DNA from: Leptodactylus fallax
Lineage: Eukaryota; Chordata; Amphibia; Anura; Leptodactylidae
NCBI GenBank assembly: GCA_947044405.1
Contig: CAMRHE010000063.1
Span: forward strand, 5,382,501 to 5,446,500
Length of the DNA stretch: 64,000 bases
Reading direction: 5' to 3'
The position numbers and the translations under genes are program-made. The notes under the pieces were generated by a model, which saw only the letters and a list, made by a program, of their open reading frames with translations, had not been told where the DNA came from and did no database searches. Shown one piece after another: positions 43,691 to 56,835 of the stretch (its first letter is position 1; each line of letters opens with the position of its first letter).

Positions 43691-43732
43691 ATGACTCTAG
43701 AATGTATTTGAGGCCAGAATAACCCGTTTAGG

Positions 43733-44045
43733 TCTGAGGCCCCATGTGACATAAACACCGCAGCAAAAAATGTGAATCCCACCCACACATTGCAAAAAAA
43801 ATATGCACAGCGGAAATTCTGTGATTTCCAAAATCGTTGCGTTTTTGGAAATCGTAGCATGTCAATTATACCTAAAGAAACACTGGTGGTTTCCCTATAG
43901 GTATAATTGAAGCAGAAAGTCTGCAAGAGAAAACTCTGTGGACTTTCAGAGAAAAGCGCTGCGGGAAAAAACACGATTTGTTGGCGCCGCGGTTTTTCCT
44001 GCATCGCTTTTTTGCTGCGACCTGCTATGTTGAGCCTTAGCCTAA
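43733..44045. mobile_element. MITE family B, copy 2
   Basis: GGTTTCCCTATAGGTATAATTG, CTGTGGACTTTCAGAGAAAA and GCGCTGCGGGAAAAAACACG. Edges TGAGGCCCCATGTG and GAGCCTTAGCC suggest inverted termini. Confidence 0.75.
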
Positions 44046-44185
44046 AGGGGGTATCCAGGGACTAAATTTAACCTATTTCCAGCCTGGGTTTTGTAATTTA
44101 TGCACAATCCGTTTCCGGACTGGCTCCAATTCATGGGCACAGGACTGAAATCAGCACACAAGTCAAGTCAGCCCCAAAGTTCAAT

Positions 44186-44307
44186 TAAAGGGGTTATCTG
44201 GTTTCTGGTATTGATGGCCTATCCTAAGGTTACATACCGCGAGTCGCGCTGCTCTGTAGGGGCGAGTGTAGGTACTGCAGCACCAGAAACCAAATCACCC
44301 CTTTAAT
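44186..44307. mobile_element. Short hairpin MITE
   Basis: ATTAAAGGGGTTATCTGGTTTCTGGTATTG at left; CAGCACCAGAAACCAAATCA and CCCCTTTAAT at right, 122 bp in all. Confidence 0.75.
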
Positions 44308-44716
44308 TCCAGTGAGCATGGATGACGAGGAAGGAGTAGGTGGATCGCTTTAGGTGCTAGTTCCGATCATGCAACCCTAAATCGGGGACACTGACAGAAC
44401 ACACAGCCCAAATACAGGTAAAATTTAGTTCTCGAATAGTCCCTTTAAAAACAACGTGTCCGATCACAGTGATTCTGCTCAAGTTGGCTGATGATCGGCC
44501 AATAAAGGACTGAAATTTTTTGGCCGTCCGCCTTCTGAAAATATCTAATCTCTTTTCAGATAAAAGTTGGACATTTGCAGATGTGACTGGGGCAGTATGT
44601 TGTGGAAAGGCAGGGACTCCTAGCATGGTAGATAACTATGTGGTAGTTATCCAGGACTCGGTAATGTCAACACAGCCTTACTGAATTTCCCCATTGTGGG
44701 ACTATTAAAGGACTAT

Positions 44717-44730
44717 TATTATTATTATTA
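44717..44730. repeat. Short (ATT)n microsatellite
   Basis: Four to five ATT units. Confidence 0.85.
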
Positions 44731-45640
44731 AACATATACTTTCAGGGTTCCCATCGAGAAATCCTTCCGACAGGCACTGCACAAAGTAGTGTGAAAACAG
44801 CCTTAGATCGCATTCACACAACCCAGTTTTAGCCGTGAAACTCGGTCTGCGTATTCAGCGGATTTACTGGTCTGCACCAGTAAAAGGGCTCCTAGCAGTA
44901 TATTATCTATGATACTAGGAGTCCCTGCATCCCAGCGACTTCAGTCTTAGAAACTGGATATCCCCTTTATTTTACAGGATACCTGGAAATCCCAGGGGGA
45001 CTGGAGGTGGGGTTAAAAAAATAAATGCCCACCTACTCCTGGTCATCTGTGGTATGGTGCTGACACTGGTTGGGCCAGAACTGCAGAGCTTCAATGACTG
45101 CGGTGACCAGTCACAAGCCTCAGCGGTCTCATGTTGGGTATCGGTGACCTTTAATGTTCTTTAAGATGACCACATAGATTTTACCATTTGTCTCCTTTCC
45201 TTGTGCCTTGACTACTGAATCATACATCGCCAATTGAGCGCATCATGGCACATGACGATGATCAGATTGATACTGATGAGTAGTTTTATGAGCCATGTGG
45301 GGAACAAGATAGCCACCTGTGGTTTTTTGTATCTTGACTAATAAAATAGCATTTCTGCTGGGTTAACAGATCAAACATTTATTATTCTAAACTTTGCACA
45401 GTCATGGGTTGTATAAGAAGATCACAGGTGGCCACAGAGCCGCCTTATTGTGAAAGATAGGAACAGGGATAGGTAAAGCCTACGGTTTGAGGGCCCCACC
45501 ATAAGCCTACAATATATATTAAGGAGTCTATATACATAAGCACAAAGTTGCCGAACCTGATGATTTTGAGGGGGTTGGGTTTCTACCTTATGTGTGTGGG
45601 AGCGTCCCAAGGAGCAACAAGGGCATTGCCATTGCTCCTA

Positions 45641-46127
45641 TGATATGCTGGTTCTGGTGACACTAACCTATCTATCTGCAGGGCTGGGGTGATATGCTGG
45701 TTCTGGTGACACTAACCTATCTATCTGCAGGGCTGGGGTGATATTCTGGTTCTGGTGACACTAACCTATCTATCTGCAGGGCTGGGGTGATATTCTGGTT
45801 CTGGTGACACTAACCTATCTATCTGTAGGGCTGGGGTGATATTCTGGTTCTGGTGACACTAACCTATCTATCTGCAGGGCTGGGGTGATATGCTGGTTCT
45901 GGTGACACTAACCTATCTATCTGTAGGGCTGGGGTGATATTCTGGTTCTGGTGACACTAACCTATCTATCTGCAGGGCCGGGGTGATATTCTGGTTCTGG
46001 TGACACTAACCTATCTATCTGCAGGGCTGGGGTGATATGCTGGTTCTAGTGACACTAACCTATCTATCTGCAGGGCTGGGGTGATATGCTGGTTCTGGTG
46101 ACACTAACCTATCTATCTGCAGAGCTG
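45641..46127 (+). repeat. 49-bp minisatellite, array 1, about 10 copies
   Basis: Unit TGATATGCTGGTTCTGGTGA then CACTAACCTATCTATCTGCA and GGGCTGGGG. Variants swap TGC for TTC and GCAG for GTAG. It is the same unit, in the opposite orientation, as 49387-50312. Confidence 0.93.
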
Positions 46128-46489
46128 GGTTCTGGTAATAGACTCCCTTTAAGAACACATGCATGCTTGGTGAGACCTAACATGCAAGTGTATCCGGGCT
46201 TCCTGAACCTCTGCGAGTGTAGGATAGTAGGGCCTGGGATAGTTGCAGTGACACTACAGAGAATCCATGGAACATAGTCCACAGTTCTCTGGGAAGATAA
46301 GCAGCATCAGATGAATTGACCTGGACTTAGATGAGTTGAAGTCAGGACATATCTCCTGCTGACTGGGACAGCACCCAGAATCTGGGACTGTCCTGCTGAA
46401 TGTGGCATTGTTGGGAGGTATGACTCTGCACTTCAAGCACAGTCCTTCAGAGGTCCAAACCAAAACTACAATTATACTCTGGGGTCTCT

Positions 46490-46735
46490 TCAGGTTAATG
46501 CACTGCTCTGGGGCGACTCCCTGCTCTCTTCAGGCCTTCTGACTGACAGCAGAGACTGCTGAGGCGTCAGCAGTCATGTGGGTCACACAACATTGCAATG
46601 TTCCTCTCTATGCATCACTACTCCACGTGATCACTGAGACCCTATCACAGGCCTCAGCAGTCCCTGACATCAGTCAGAAGGCCTGAAGAGAACAGGGAAT
46701 CGCGCTGGAGCCCAGGAGAGGTGAGTAACACTGGT
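46490..46735. repeat. Hairpin repeat with CAGGCCTTCTGACTG arms
   Basis: CTGCTCTCTTCAGGCCTTCTGACTG at left and CAGTCAGAAGGCCTGAAGAG at right enclose GCAGTCATGTGG and CAGGCCTCAGCAGTC inverted cores. TTCTGGGGTCTGAAG flanks recur at 46478 and 46775. Confidence 0.7.
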
Positions 46736-47524
46736 TTTTATGTTTGATGACCTCCCCAGGACCTCCGCTCATTATATTCTGGGGTCTGAAGAAAACCCAC
46801 AGTATAATAATAGCAGTTTTGGTTTGGATGTATTTGGTCCAAACAAAACCGCCGGGCAAACCTTATGAAATGAATCTGGTGAAGTTCGCCCAACACATAC
46901 TCATACTTTAAAAGGGGTGTGATCTAAATAATCGTCATCGAGGTAAAATGGCGATTAATCCCAAGTTTGATTTAGGCCATAATTGCCCTGCCCTGCACTG
47001 GATGAAAAATCTGGTACAGCTTAATCCCGTCTGGTCTATGCCTACTGTGTTAGTTGCCAGAAATTTGGTGCACATTATTGCACATGAATCTTCGCCCCTT
47101 TTGACTAACTTTTTATTGTTGGCTTTGTTGTCAAAGGGGCCATAAGTTTCTTTTTTGTTGATGACTTCAGGATAGGTCATCACTCAAAGATCAGGGGGGT
47201 CCCGGGTGTGTCAGCTGTCTAAAGGGACGTGACCCTTGCCCTGTTTACTTTTCACGCCATTTGTTTCATAGCAGCCATATCATGTAACTACAGCCTTGTC
47301 CCATACACGTGCACATAGCTCATCAATACAAAGGAACTGGACGACCCCTTTGAAAGCTTAGTGCTGTGAGCCATATCCTCTGATACCTCACTCGTGTATA
47401 CCTTCCCTTGTATTTATAGAATCTATTTACAGCCTCACAATGTATAGGAAGTTCATATCAATTTCACTTACAGACTTCTGGTTCAGAAAAGCTAATTTGT
47501 TGATCTTGGCTACTCCGCTGAGCC

Positions 47525-47775
47525 GCAGCTAAGCCTTTGGAACATTGTCTGACAACCCCCCTTCCCAAAAAGACGCAGGCCAGGCTAGGTTCATCCGCTG
47601 CAGATTCTGCCTAAAATCGATGGAGAGAAAAGGCCTGCAAGGACTGACGGAAACCTGACAGACCCCATTATAATCTATGGGGTCTGTAGGTAACCACTTT
47701 TTAAGTGGACATGCTCTCCGTCTTTCCCATGCGCACCCGAACGATGGAGACCTGAACACTAGTGTGAACCTAGCT
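47525..47775. mobile_element. MITE family C, copy 1
   Basis: CCGCTGCAGATTCTGCCTAA, ATGGAGAGAAAAGGCCTGCA, CCCCATTATAATCTATGGGG and right edge CTAGTGTGAACCTAGCTT. Confidence 0.7.
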
Positions 47776-47969
47776 TCAGTCGATGTGCTCCAATTTTCTA
47801 ATGGTTGATCTTCTCGTTGGTTGCGTTAGGTTTGTGTACAAAATCATAGACAATGGATATATTACATAGGTTAAAGGATGCAAATGAGCTCTCTTCCACA
47901 GCCCAGCTTCGACTCCCAACACCTGTGATAGGCCTCAGCTGTCACATGGGTCACGCCAATGTCATGATA

Positions 47970-48205
47970 CTTGACTAGGTTCACATCTGCGTCAGAGTCT
48001 CCGTAGCCACCGCAGAATCCACTGAAAACTGAACTTTTCTCTCCGCCAGTTTCAGTATAAAAAAACGACAGAAACCCAAAAGTCACCTGTTGAAGCCGAT
48101 TATATGGGGTCACCACTGATTTAGGGAATGGGCTCGGCATCATTTAGGTCCCCAGGCGGACCCGAACAGCGAAGAGCCCAGCCCAAGTGTGCACCTAGCC
48201 TAAGT
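47970..48205. mobile_element. MITE family C, copy 2
   Basis: Left edge CTAGGTTCACATCTGCGTCA; interior CCGCAGAATCCACTGAAAAC; right edge AAGTGTGCACCTAGCCTAAG. Confidence 0.65.
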
Positions 48206-48594
48206 ATCATGGCGTTGGTGCACCCCACATGACCGCTAAGGCCTAATCACAGGACTTGGGGCATATTCTTAGAAGACGACACAGAGGGACCGCAGTTACT
48301 AAATATGGCAATATTTTACAGTATTCCTGGGCTGGTGGACCGGGGCACTGGTTTGGGAATCATCCTGCCAGAGATTTTACAGAATGATTGGAAGTACCTG
48401 ATATTGTTCTTCTATGCAACCCATTTAAAGGGGTTTCTCATAAATGCAAGTTATCCCCTTTCCATAGTGTAGGGACTAACTAGCAGATGAGAGCCCAACC
48501 AGTGACCAGGAGAATGGGGGACCGGTGTGAACTTACTCCTATACTTCTCCCTTCTGCTCAAAAAAATGCAGCAAAATTTGCAACAATCTTGCTT

Positions 48595-48815
48595 TTCCAT
48601 TCGTTCACATCTGTGCCGGGTTCTCCGTCCACTCTTGCACAGGTGACTTTATCCTCCGCCGGTTTCAGTTTAAAGGCGACGAACCCCATTATGGTCAATG
48701 GGGTCCGTCGGTCTCCATGTGTTATCGCTGTATTAGTGGTCCACCTCTCTGTTGTTCGGGTTCCCCAACGGACGTGAACAACTTAGAAGTGACGCTAGTG
48801 TGACCCTCGTGAATG
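48595..48815. mobile_element. MITE family C, copy 3
   Basis: CGTTCACATCTGTGCCGGGT, CCGGTTTCAGTTTAAAGGCG, CCCCATTATGGTCAATGGGG and right edge GACGCTAGTGTGACC. Confidence 0.7.
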
Positions 48816-49386
48816 AAAAAAGTGTTAAAGACCTCAAAACTGCATGTACAGAAAACCCTGAAAATGTGTCCAGTCCTGAACCGGAGGAATTGGCCCAGTC
48901 CTTATATTGGTGCATTCTCAGTCATTGAAGGGGTTAAGGCAGAGCCGCTCGCGGCACTCGGCACCGTTCAGTCTTTCTAATATAAAGGGTACGTGTGACT
49001 CAGTCGGCTCATCTGCTGTTACTAGGAAACTCTGTATATGAGAAAATGACATTCATGGATGTTGTATGGAGACAAGGCATTCATCAGAAGAAGGCGGAGA
49101 GAAAAAAATCAACAACTACGAGGAATTAGTTAATGATCTAATTAAAGGTGCTGAGACTAAATGGATAAATCTATGTGTTAAATGTTTGCTGTCTGATGTC
49201 AATGTGTATAAAATGAATGTATGTTATTCTCAGTGTGTATTACACCTACACTGTATGTTTAGCCGGTTCTTTTATTGCACCATTTATAGTATTTACAACA
49301 TGTAATAGCTGCTTGTTAATTCTGATCCATATTCATGCCCATAGGGTGCAGTACTATAAACACTGCATGCATTCACCTTAAAGGGA

Positions 49387-50312
49387 CTGTCACCAGAACC
49401 AGTATATCTCACCAGCCCTGCCGCTAGATAGGTTAGTGTCACCAGAACCAGCATATCACCCCAGCCCTGCAGATAGATAGGTTAGTGTCACCAGAACCAG
49501 CATATCACCCCAGCCCTGCAGATAGATAGGTTAGTGTCACCAGAACCAGCATATCACCCCAGCCCTGCAGATAGATAGGTTAGTGTCACCAGAACCAGCA
49601 TATCTCCCCAGCCCTGCAGATAGATAGGTTAGTGTCACCAGAACCAGCATATCTCCCCAGCCCTGCAGATAGATAGGTTAGTGTCACCAGAACCAGCATA
49701 TCACCCCAGCCCTGCAGATAGATAGGTTAGTGTCACCAGAACCAGCATATCTCCCCAGCCCTGCAGATAGATAGGTTAGTGTCACCAGAACCAGCATATC
49801 ACCCCAGCCCTGCAGATAGATAGGTTAGTGTCACCAGAACCAGCATATCTCCCCAGCCCTGCAGATAGATAGGTTAGTGTCACCAGAACCAGCATATCAC
49901 CCCAGCCTGCAGATAGATAGGTTAGTGTCACCAGAACCAGTATATCACCCCAGCCACCCAGATAGATAGGTTAGTGTCACCAGAACCAGCATATCTCCCC
50001 AGCCCTGCAGATAGATAGGTTAGTGTCACCAGAACCAGCATATCACCCCAGCCTGCAGATAGATAGGTTAGTGTCACCAGAACCAGCATATCACCCCAGC
50101 CTGCAGATAGATAGGTTAGTGTCACCAGAACCAGTATATCACCCCAGCCACCCAGATAGATAGGTTAGTGTCACCAGAACCAGCATATCTCCCCAGCCCT
50201 ACAGATAGATAGGTTAGTGTCACCAGAACCAGCATATCACCCCAGCCCTGCAGATAGATAGGTTAGTGTCACCAGAACCAGCATATCACCCCAGTCCTAC
50301 AGATAGATAGGT
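49387..50312 (-). repeat. 49-bp minisatellite, array 2, about 19 copies, inverted relative to array 1
   Basis: Plus strand reads CACCAGAACCAGCATATCAC then CCCAGCCCTGCAGATAGATA and GGTTAGTGT, the exact reverse complement of the 45641-46127 unit. It shows higher-order structure: CATATCAC/CATATCTC variants alternate, and a four-unit block with CAGCCACCC recurs at about 49920 and 50110. The left edge TTAAAGGGACTGTCACCAGA looks like a MITE end. Confidence 0.93.
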
Positions 50313-51477
50313 TTGACAACTGGGTGTTACCATTTTCGGTCAAATGAGAGTTTCTTTACAGAGTCTACTACTGTCAACACTGATTGGACAGTTTCAGAGT
50401 GTGTAAGGACACACCCCCAACTGGTAACACTCAGTGATTCATACATTTCTAGGAGGAATAACAGAGGAACAGCACAATGTAAGGTTCTAAGAAAATGTTC
50501 TCCACAATTATTATTTACTAAGATACAAAAGTCAGGAGAGCTGACAGGGCTGTGTAATATTATAAAACATACAAACTTGCCTTTGGTGTCAGATAAGGAG
50601 ATTCTCTTCATGTAGTGCTATCACAATTATTTCCAGAGATATCACTTGTTGAAAACACTTTCAGGATTGGGATTTTTAAATCCTATATATTATACAGCTG
50701 CATATAAATATCCTAATCCCAACTGTGTTTTCAACCAGTGCCAGAACCAGTTGAAACATTAGCTGTTTCCGTTCATGGGACCCGAGGGTCAGAACCAGGC
50801 CAGAACCCCCAGGTACATCATAAAGAATCCACCGGATGAATTAGGGTAATTTAACTCCCCAGACAACCCTTTAATATTGTGATGGTGAGTGATAAGGTCT
50901 ATTATATATGGCCAGCTTTAGGGACTTTATTTACGGGAGGTTTTCATGTTCCTTTCTAATGGCACATACAATAAGCAGCGGATCCAGATGAGTTCCTGTC
51001 ATGTCCCTTTGATCATCCCACACTATGTGCTGTGTGTTAGGACTTTGTAGTTAGTGACTTTGGCTTTTGTACAGTGAACCATCCCAAGTGCCGTCTCCAT
51101 AACCCTGTTATCATATGTCTGTTTTATTTTGGACCCCTCTCCATATTTCATTGTCCTTCTCTTTGTCATCGGTGCGGCCGCTCTCGCTCCATGTAACACA
51201 TTCATGTCAGGTCTGATGAAGCTTTTGTCTTCTGAAGTGTGATGTGTGCTCCTCCAAGGACCTGACGCCCACTGCCTAGTCGCTTACCATCCATGTACAA
51301 TGGATAGTTTACACCTTTTTCATTGGGATAAACTCGTGATTCAGAGATTTCTAAATACAGAATGGTTTTCCTGTTTTGCATCTTAAAGGGGGTTATCCAG
51401 TTTATGGTATGAGGTGCCTATCCTAAGGAAAGGCCATCAGTATTAGACCAGCAGGGACTGGTGATGTCCGAGTCTTA

Positions 51478-51665
51478 CTTATATAGCAGCATCATATTCT
51501 GCAGCGCTTTACAGACATTGTCGGTCTCTGTCCCATATAGGGCTCACAATCTACATTCCCTACCAGGATGTCTTTGGAGTGTGGGTGGAAACTGGAGTAC
51601 CCCGAGGAAACCACCAAACATGGAGACTTCAAACTTAGGACTGCAGGTGCTAACCACTGAGCCCC
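51478..51665 (+). repeat. Dispersed repeat, same family as the one flanking 34024-35590
   Basis: Contains GCAGCGCTTTACAGACATTG, GGGCTCACAATCTACATTCC and GTCTTTGGAGTGTGGGTGGA followed by TGGAGTACCCCGAGGAAACC. I recognise this as a common interspersed vertebrate repeat motif but cannot name the family. Confidence 0.6.
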
Positions 51666-51879
51666 CGGGCTGAGTATCAGACCAAAAATTAAAGGGGCCA
51701 TAAGGAATAAGAACGCTACCTTTAGAAGTCCCATAGAAATGAATGGAGGAGCAATATGGATGTGCAACCTGCCCCTTTATTGTTAGACCCTCACCAACCA
51801 GAGAGGTATCACCTCCACGATTTGGCTGTGGTGGTAACCCTATGGCGTTGTACAGTACTTGCGTAGTAGATGGGATTCT

Positions 51880-52143
51880 GGCTAATCCCATCCACACATT
51901 GCAGAAAAATATCCGCAGCGGATAAGATTTCAAAAACACTCGCATTTTTGTAAATCTCAGCATGTTAATTATATCTATGGACATGCAGGCGTTTTCCCTA
52001 TTGGTATAATAGGGACAGAAAGTCCACAGAGGAAAACTCTGCAGACTTTCTGTGAAAAGCGCTGCGGAAAAACCCGTGATGCATTTCCGCCGCGGTCTTT
52101 TCCGCATTGCTTTTTGGCTGCGACCAGCTATGTGGGGCTTTAG
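51880..52143. mobile_element. MITE family B, copy 3
   Basis: TCCATCCACACATTGCAGAA, TCTGCAGACTTTCTGTGAAA, AGCGCTGCGGAAAAACCCG and right edge GTGGGGCTTTAGCC. Same orientation as 43733-44045. Confidence 0.75.
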
Positions 52144-55100
52144 CCTTAATCACAAATAATGTAGAAATGATATAATCTTCGCTCCTCTTCAGGCGACCAT
52201 ACAACTGCGGTCTGGATGAGGACTTTAATATAATAATAGGAGATAGAATTATATGAATGATGGAGAAAATAATGACATAATCTCTGATGTCTCCGTAGCC
52301 TTTAGTCTCTATTTCATCAGATTATTTCATCTAATTCGGTATTTTATTTGAGGGTGCCCACTGCTGACATTATAGAACCTGCCCCCAGTGCCCACACTAA
52401 ATCCATAACTTCATGGGGTGACATCAGCACCAGCTCAGCACACAATGCCGCGTCTTACGGTTTGGCGCCTACTTGCTTGTTTGTTTACAGGCTACACATA
52501 ATTCTGCTCCACTTTCTCTTCGCCTTCAGCGCGCGGTGACTCACTGGAGCTTTGTTGTTTCCATCCCGTCTCATTTGCGAACATTTTGGTAATCTGATCC
52601 CAAAGTATAAAACAGCTGCGTATTGTAACGTCTTGCTGCCATCGTAACCACGTTAACATGCAGCCGCGTCTCCTACCCATTGTTCTGGCACATGGGAAAA
52701 CAGAGCTAGAAACATCCGGAAAGAGAATGGACGCTGTTCTTTTCTAGTAGAGACATTTTAACACGCCTCATGGGAGGGAACCCATCGCCGGAGTTGTCTG
52801 GTAGTGAGTTATTCCTCTCAACCCAATGAGAACACATACACACTTGGCTCAGCTAAGTGTGCATGTGTATGGGGAAGTCAAGAAGAATAGGTTCTAGTTA
52901 TATGTGTATGGTTAAACTAGGGGTGGTATGAAATAAAAAAAAAAAATATGCTCACCTAACCCCGGTCCTCCTTTTAGGCAGTGTGTCCCCCATTACATCA
53001 AGTGCCAGGAGACTCACATAATCACTCCTGTCAATCACTGACCTCAGTGGTCACATGTGCAGTATTGGTAACATCACTGCTGATACATTATTGGGACCCC
53101 AATTACTGGTCTCAGTGGTCACATGTGCAGTATCGGTGACGACACTGCTGATAGGTCATTGGGACCCCAATTACTGGCCTCAGTGGCGAAATGTGCAGTA
53201 TTGGTGACATCATTGGAACCCCAATAACTGGCCTCAATGGTCACATGTGCAGTATCGGTGACATCACTGCTGATACACCATTGGGACCCCAATTACTGGC
53301 CTCAATGGTCACATGTGCAGTATCAGTGACGTCACTGCTGTTACATCATTGGGATCCCAATTACTGGCCTCAGTGGTCAAATGTGCAGGATCCATGATGT
53401 CACTGCTGATACATCATGGGGCCCAATTGCTGGCCTCAGTAGTCACATGTGCAATATCTTTTTTCATTGATCAGCCTGCTTTGTGTCTCTCTCCCCAGCA
53501 GACTCCTCCTCCCCGCTCCCCTTGCCATAGCCTTCTATGTTAGAAGTAACTTGATCTGTGTGTGAGGCTGACAATCCGCCTCAGTGGTCATGTGCGGCAG
53601 GGACTTCTGCCAAAACAAGACCCCAGAGCAGTAGAACCGTACCACGGTGGGAGACACTGGAGCACCGGGAACAGGTGAGTATGGGTTTTTGGATTTTTTT
53701 TCGCCTTCCCAGGTCTCCATGCAAAAAAAACGGGTTATTCTAGACAACCCCTTTAATAACTATCCCTTACGTAAAGGGTTAAGGATAAGTGTCTGATCAC
53801 TGGAGGTCTGACCACTAGGACCCTCAGTAATCCTGAGATTGGGAGTCCACCAGTGCCCCATGTGAATAGATCGGTGGTGTCCATTCCATTCACTTCTATG
53901 GGATCTTGGGATGGCATTCTCCAACAATCCCATAGAAAAGACTGGAGCAGTGGCTGAGCATGCACACCACCACTCTGTTTATGGGCACTCCCTGGGGGTC
54001 TGATCAGATACTCTAAGCAATTCCCTTACACGTGTTTGTATATATCCTTCGGTGTACCTATGTATACTGTTTCAATGGCCGTCACATGTGACAATTTTAT
54101 GCAAGTTCCTGACTTTCATCTTTTTATTACCTTATATAAATATTTCCTAACAGGAAAATATGTAATACTTAGTGTGGGCGAACGGTAGGAAACATAGCGC
54201 CATGAATGAGAGGCAATGACATAATGAATACCTTGCAGTAACCTTTAGATATAAGCAGTGTTTGCAGTCCGTCAGTAAAATGCCATCTCTACTCCAGCAA
54301 TACAGCCCCATAGGGGGAGATCTCCTACCGTGTCGCCGTGAGTCATGGCGTACCAGATAAACACAGACATGGCAGATGACAGAGGGCAGTAAGAAAGAGA
54401 TAGTCATGAATTCTGTCAGGTATATGCCTTCATCCTAGCACCCATATTAATGCAGAGAACAGGTACGGGGGGCATCGTGTTCTGCTGGTGTATGTGGGCA
54501 CATGATGCATCACCCTAAACTAAAGCCTCCCCCTGCCAGACTCAGACGCATCACACCTGGTGATTCAGACAGAGGGATTAGGGACAAGCATATGGAGCAG
54601 AGAGGGGGTGGCTCAGCCGTAGTGCCGTAGGTGGAGGCAGTGGGAGATATTGAAAGTAGAGATTTACGGTAATCTAAGAAGAATAAGTGACCGAGATGAA
54701 AGATGAAACTGTTTTAAAGGGAACCTTTAATTTTCAAAACGTTTCATAAAAATATCATATATATCATATGCATATACACGAGCACCTCTCCATACATTCT
54801 CCTGATGGTGGATAGGCCATTACATATCACGTTCTCCCATCAGGACTCTCTTTCTTGTGATAACAAGTACTGAGAGCTACCAGTTTCTATATTAGGGGCT
54901 ATGGAGTCATGGAGTTGAAGTTACCGACTCCAGCTTCAAAATTGAATGATTCATTATTTTAAATTATATTATACATTTATTGAGCTGTGGAAAAATAGAG
55001 TCGTAGTCGTACTCAGAGGTTTGTCCTACCGACTCCAGAGCCCTACTGGTAACATTAATAATTGGTACAGCCCCAACATCACCACTGTCCTCAACAATAG

Positions 55101-56539
55101 GTCCCACATGTCCTCCTACACAGTTACAGAAAAGTAATGCTGTCATCTGAAATATGGAGGTTCCATTTTCTTGACGAAATCTCTTTAGTCTACTTGAAAA
55201 TGGCGCTCCACTTTAGACTTTCCCTTTGTGTTACACAAGTGTGCTGGGACATCAGCAATCAGCTGTAATCTTTAGATAAACCTAAAAGTAAGTGCTTAAT
55301 TTCCCTGCAGCACCCCCACAGGTGAAATTAATTATTACACAGTACCTATTCAAATCAACGTGCATTATGTAATGCTGGACAGGACAGAGACACTCTTTGT
55401 AACTACTCTCCAATTTGACCACGATATAAGAATCTTAAATAGGGTACCCTCCTCTATTAACTCTTTATGGAAATGAGTTTTTGGGGTCAGTGACCTCTTT
55501 CATTTCAGATTTTGGATATTAACCTGTTCATACAAAGATTATTTAGCTGATGTTTTAAAGAAAGAAAATTTTAAAAGGGAGTTTAATTTAACTTACCTTC
55601 TCCAGGGATTTAAACAACTTAGACCTGGGGGTTCTGACTCCAGATCACATGATTGGAACGAACACCCGGCCCCCAGGGTGCTCCATTTCCTCCCTCCTCT
55701 CCCGTTTTCACAGGTGGCTGGTAGACTGTATTAAAGCCAGCCCCCATAGCATAGGCTACTAGTAGACAAATTGGAGAGGAGAGAGGATTCGAGGCAACCC
55801 GGGGGCTGGGCCTGGTTCCAATCAGGGGTCAGAACCAGTCCAGAATAAACTCCTAAACAACCCCTTTAACTAGAGGGCTTAAAGTATGTAATGCTTGCTG
55901 GTCACAACTTTGGCAGTCACAGCTTCACCTGAAACCTAAAAAATAATGGTGGTGGATCTTGTGGCAAACACGTAATTATAATTTTTGGGGCATGGCTCCT
56001 GCTAAAAAGTGGATTTTACATTGTAATGCAGAGTAGCACCTTAATAAAAATATGGCCAATTTGAGGCAAAAAATAAATGAGATGAGGTCAAAAGAGATAC
56101 AGAGGAATTGGAAAGGACTACAAAGCCCATATCCTGGAGGTATGAAATGATTGAAATAGAGTTGCACTTTACTGCACTTATTCCTAAAATGATGTGATGT
56201 CATCCGGACTCTAATTGACCAAAATGACTGTCGGATAAAGAGGAAAATAAGCCAAAGTGCGGGCAAGGTGTTCTATTATTAGGTATTTCTATGGCAGTTA
56301 TTGCATTTTATTCTTAGACAGAATGTAAGGCTCATTTTTAATATAATACATGAATTTTGAGCTTATTTTCTGAGAGCCGCGGAATGATGAAATGGCCATA
56401 TTTTTATTTCAATAGCATGAAAATTCTACGATGAGTCATTTCCTAATATAACTAATGGCAGTTCCAGCTCTCAGAGCTCCAAATCTCCTGCATAGACCTA
56501 GATTTATAATACCACATTGTGACTGCCACCTCTAGGGGG
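52144..56539. other. Intergenic, no gene seen
   Basis: Apart from the 68-bp minisatellite and a MITE-like edge at 53740-53760 (GACAACCCCTTTAAT), I find no exon-like segment. A further MITE right edge lies at 55850-55870. Confidence 0.6.
53026..53460 (+). repeat. 68-bp minisatellite, about 6.5 copies
   Basis: CACATGTGCAG and its variants recur at about 53052, 53120, 53188, 53242, 53310, 53378 and 53443, mostly 68 bp apart with one 54-bp unit. The unit includes ATCACTGCTGATACATCATT and GGGACCCCAATTACTGGCCT. Divergence between units is higher than in the 49-bp arrays. Confidence 0.88.
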
Positions 56540-56835
56540 AGCTGAATGAAGAAAAGAGAAGTCTAAATCCCATCAATATTTGGCGTGACCTTTGCTCTTT
56601 GGAGGAGGAGTCCTGGAAGTGATGATCCGGCCCCCGCATAGCCCTGATCTCAACATCATCCAGTCTGTCTGGGATGACATGAAGAGACAGAAGGATCGGA
56701 GCAAGCCGACATCCACAGAAGATTTGTGCTTAGTTCTCCAAGATGGTGGGAACAACCTCCCTGACCGAGTTCTGGCAAAAATTGTCTGCAGCACTGGGGC
56801 TAAAACATCCTTCATCCCTATTTCACCTATTGAAA
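56540..56835 (+). pseudogene. Remnant of another Tc1-like transposase
   Basis: Reads (H)SPDLNIIQSVWDDMKRQKD then PTSTEDLCLVLQDGG, the C-terminal end of a Tc1 transposase. The expected catalytic Glu of [11 protein letters not shown] is Gln here, and nothing upstream of this block survives. Flanking AATGAAGAAAAGAGAA and TCAATATTTGGCGTGACC match 59160-59460. Confidence 0.75.

Noticed and set aside
49387..50312. CRISPR-like regular repeat array
   Set aside because: Units are contiguous with no unique spacers, and the host is a vertebrate; this is a minisatellite.
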